Shown in pieces: positions 21,422 through 22,832 of a DNA stretch of 22,832 bases. Positions within the stretch are counted from its first letter, which is position 1; the number at the start of each line of letters is the position of its first letter. The notes below the pieces were generated by a model. That model worked only from the letters and a program-made list of their open reading frames with translations. It was not told where the DNA came from and made no database searches. This DNA is from Dehalococcoidia bacterium UBA4060 (GTDB lineage: Bacteria; Chloroflexota; Dehalococcoidia; GIF9; UBA5629), in contig DFZI01000080.1 in NCBI GenBank assembly GCA_002383665.1, forward strand, positions 4,641-27,472. The letters run 5' to 3'. A program made the position numbers and the translations under genes.

Positions 21422-22705
21422 ATGTTTAAGGCACCGCGAGGCACCTCTGATATCTTGCCTGAAGAGCAGGTATGGTGGAGATATATTGAAAACAAGGCGG
21501 CTGAGATATGCCGGTTATATGGCTATAACCGCATTGATACGCCTGCTTTTGAGGATGCTGGGCTTTTTACTCGCAGTGTGGGGGAGGGGACTGATATTGT
21601 TAACAAGGAAATGTACATCTTTAAAGATCGCAGCGACAACGAGCTGGCGCTGCGGCCGGAAGGTACCGCGCCGGTTTGCCGGGCTTACCTGGAACACGGG
21701 ATGGACAATATGCCTCAGCCGGTCAAACTATTTTATTTTGCCGATATCTTTCGCTATGAAAGGCCGCAGGCCGGCCGTTACCGGCAGCATCACCAGTTCG
21801 GCTGCGAGGCCATCGGTGATGCTTCTCCTCTGCTGGATGCTGAAGTTATACATATGGCACTCAGCTTTTTCTCCTCTCTGGGTTTGACCAATTTTTCACT
21901 TCAGTTGAACAGTATTGGTTGTAAGAAATGCAGGCCGGCATATTTGCAGAAGCTAACAGAATATTACCGGACACTTGCACAGGGATTGTGTGGTGATTGC
22001 CAGACAAGGCTGGCGAAGAATCCGCTGCGTTTGCTTGATTGTAAAAAGCCCGGTTGCCAGGCTGCCGCCGAGGAGGCTCCCCGGAGCGCCGATTCCCTAT
22101 GCGATGAATGCTCGGGTCATTTCCAGGCTTTAAAAGGCTATCTGGATACCCTCAATATAAATTACTCACTAAGCCATAGGCTGGTAAGGGGGCTGGACTA
22201 TTACACCAGGACTGTTTTCGAAATCCAACCTTCAGAAGGTGGTTCGCAGAGTGCGCTTGGCGGTGGTGGTCGCTATGATGATTTGATCGTGCAGATCGGT
22301 GGTAAGGAGACGCCAGCCATCGGCTTTGCTGCCGGTCTGGAACGCATCGTTATGAATTTGAAGAACCAGGGCGTGACAGTACCTGAAAGTGAAAAACCGA
22401 CAGTATTTATAGCCTGTGTTGGGGATAAGGCCAGGGAAACGGCCATCATAACTGCGGCCAGGTTGCGGGAGGACGGCATAAGTGTGACCTTATCGTCAGG
22501 AGATAGAAGCCTCAAAGCACAGTTGAGGCATGCCAATACCCTGGGTGCTGCCTATGCAGCTATAATTGGTGAGGATGAGGTGAGAGCAGGTACAATCATG
22601 TTGCGGAGTATGTCCACCTCCGAACAACAGGAGATACAGCAGGACGAACTTATAGCAATGTTAAAGGCTGGAAACAGGTGTCCAAAAAGTCCGGTGGAGA
22701 AGTAG
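21422..22705 (+). CDS. hisS: Histidyl-tRNA synthetase
   Basis: Charges tRNA-His in the cytoplasm as a homodimer. The 427-residue length is normal. Class II motifs are APRGTSDILPEE, motif 2 FYFADIFRYERPQAGRYRQH, the HisA loop RGLDYYTRTVFE, ALGGGGRYDDLI, and motif 3 AIGFAAGLERI. The C-terminal anticodon domain starts near PTVFIACVGD. The insertion domain holds four cysteine pairs (GCKKC, CGDC, CKKPGC, CDEC), a likely zinc-binding insertion seen in several bacterial HisRS groups. GAAGGGG precedes the ATG, and a TATAAT at 21394-21399 may be its own -10. The last 11 residues (from GNRCPK) exceed the usual C-terminus and lie just before an insertion-sequence gene. Confidence 0.97.
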   Translation: MFKAPRGTSDILPEEQVWWRYIENKAAEICRLYGYNRIDTPAFEDAGLFTRSVGEGTDIVNKEMYIFKDRSDNELALRPEGTAPVCRAYLEHGMDNMPQPVKLFYFADIFRYERPQAGRYRQHHQFGCEAIGDASPLLDAEVIHMALSFFSSLGLTNFSLQLNSIGCKKCRPAYLQKLTEYYRTLAQGLCGDCQTRLAKNPLRLLDCKKPGCQAAAEEAPRSADSLCDECSGHFQALKGYLDTLNINYSLSHRLVRGLDYYTRTVFEIQPSEGGSQSALGGGGRYDDLIVQIGGKETPAIGFAAGLERIVMNLKNQGVTVPESEKPTVFIACVGDKARETAIITAARLREDGISVTLSSGDRSLKAQLRHANTLGAAYAAIIGEDEVRAGTIMLRSMSTSEQQEIQQDELIAMLKAGNRCPKSPVEK

Positions 22706-22832
22706 ATGTTGATAAGGTAGACGGGGTAAAATGTGTGTAGAGGATGCTTCTGCCGGAGGTAAATGCGAGTGAAGATATTCAGGGAATACAGCCAGTGCCA
22801 GGGGTTACTGCTTCCGCCTTCGCTTGATGAAT
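22706..22832 (+). mobile_element. Left end of an IS1182-like insertion sequence (probable)
   Basis: The transposase-like frame begins 63 nt after the hisS stop, so the IS boundary should lie in 22706-22760. No terminal inverted repeat or target duplication can be verified, because the other end is outside the window. Confidence 0.4.
22769..22832 (+). CDS. IS1182-family-like transposase, N-terminal fragment
   Basis: The frame runs off the window end, leaving about 21 residues. FREYSQCQGLLLPPSLDE matches the usual N-terminus of IS1182/IS5-type DDE transposases (tyrosine, then LLPPSLDE, start of the DUF772 region). GGAGGT (22755-22760) is only 2 nt from ATG 22763 but 8 nt from the in-frame GTG 22769, so the GTG is preferred. 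The catalytic DDE residues would be far downstream and are not visible. Confidence 0.6.
   Translation, partial: MKIFREYSQCQGLLLPPSLDE

Overview
The window is a gene-dense bacterial chromosome segment of medium G+C content. It carries housekeeping genes (lysS, greA, rpsT, rel, hisS, folC, plsY, pyrF, dinB, tldD/tldE, cutA, speD/speE) and many GTG or TTG start codons preceded by strong GGAGG sites. The gene set (greA-lysS, a SpeD-SpeE pair with a Thermus-type aminopropyltransferase, a stand-alone BioD/DRTGG-like protein, a small SWIM protein, tandem CrtQ-like glycosyltransferases beside a divergent PlsY) suggests an uncultured Chloroflexota, most likely Dehalococcoidia-like. That assignment is inferred from gene content and family resemblance, not from a marker gene. 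No tRNA, rRNA or CRISPR array was seen, and no gene-free stretch exceeds about 230 bases.

Layout. 1-1241: greA-lysS leftward, with a promoter followed at once by a terminator-like hairpin in the greA leader. 1242-3297: a BioD/DRTGG-like gene (+) meeting a DUF2007-like gene (-) in a 4-bp stop overlap, then an exported 20-cysteine protein with its own strong promoter and a perfect 17-bp terminator stem. 3466-4766: speDE (+). 4763-9739: a leftward, translationally coupled run tldD-tldE-PAC2-HEAT-GNAT. 9857-10111: small SWIM zinc protein (+). 10160-14725: leftward plsY, glycosyltransferase, remnant of a third glycosyltransferase, glycosyltransferase, folC. 14848-17711: pyrF-dinB-crotonase (+). 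17701-20816: leftward rel-rpsT-class II aldolase. 21031-22705: cutA and hisS (+). 22769-end: the start of an IS1182-like transposase, cut by the window edge.

How the genes work together. SpeD and SpeE make and transfer aminopropyl groups for polyamines. TldD and TldE form a metallopeptidase; their coupling to a PAC2 protein with a polyacidic tail, a HEAT scaffold and an acetyltransferase suggests a peptide- or protein-processing module, and this is the best candidate here for an under-described system. PlsY and the two membrane glycosyltransferases point to lipid or glycolipid synthesis. Rel and rpsT are co-oriented 21 bp apart, linking the stringent response to ribosome synthesis. Several database-style longest-ORF starts look wrong, and corrected starts are given for speD, speE, PAC2, the upstream glycosyltransferase, pyrF, the aldolase, rel and cutA.
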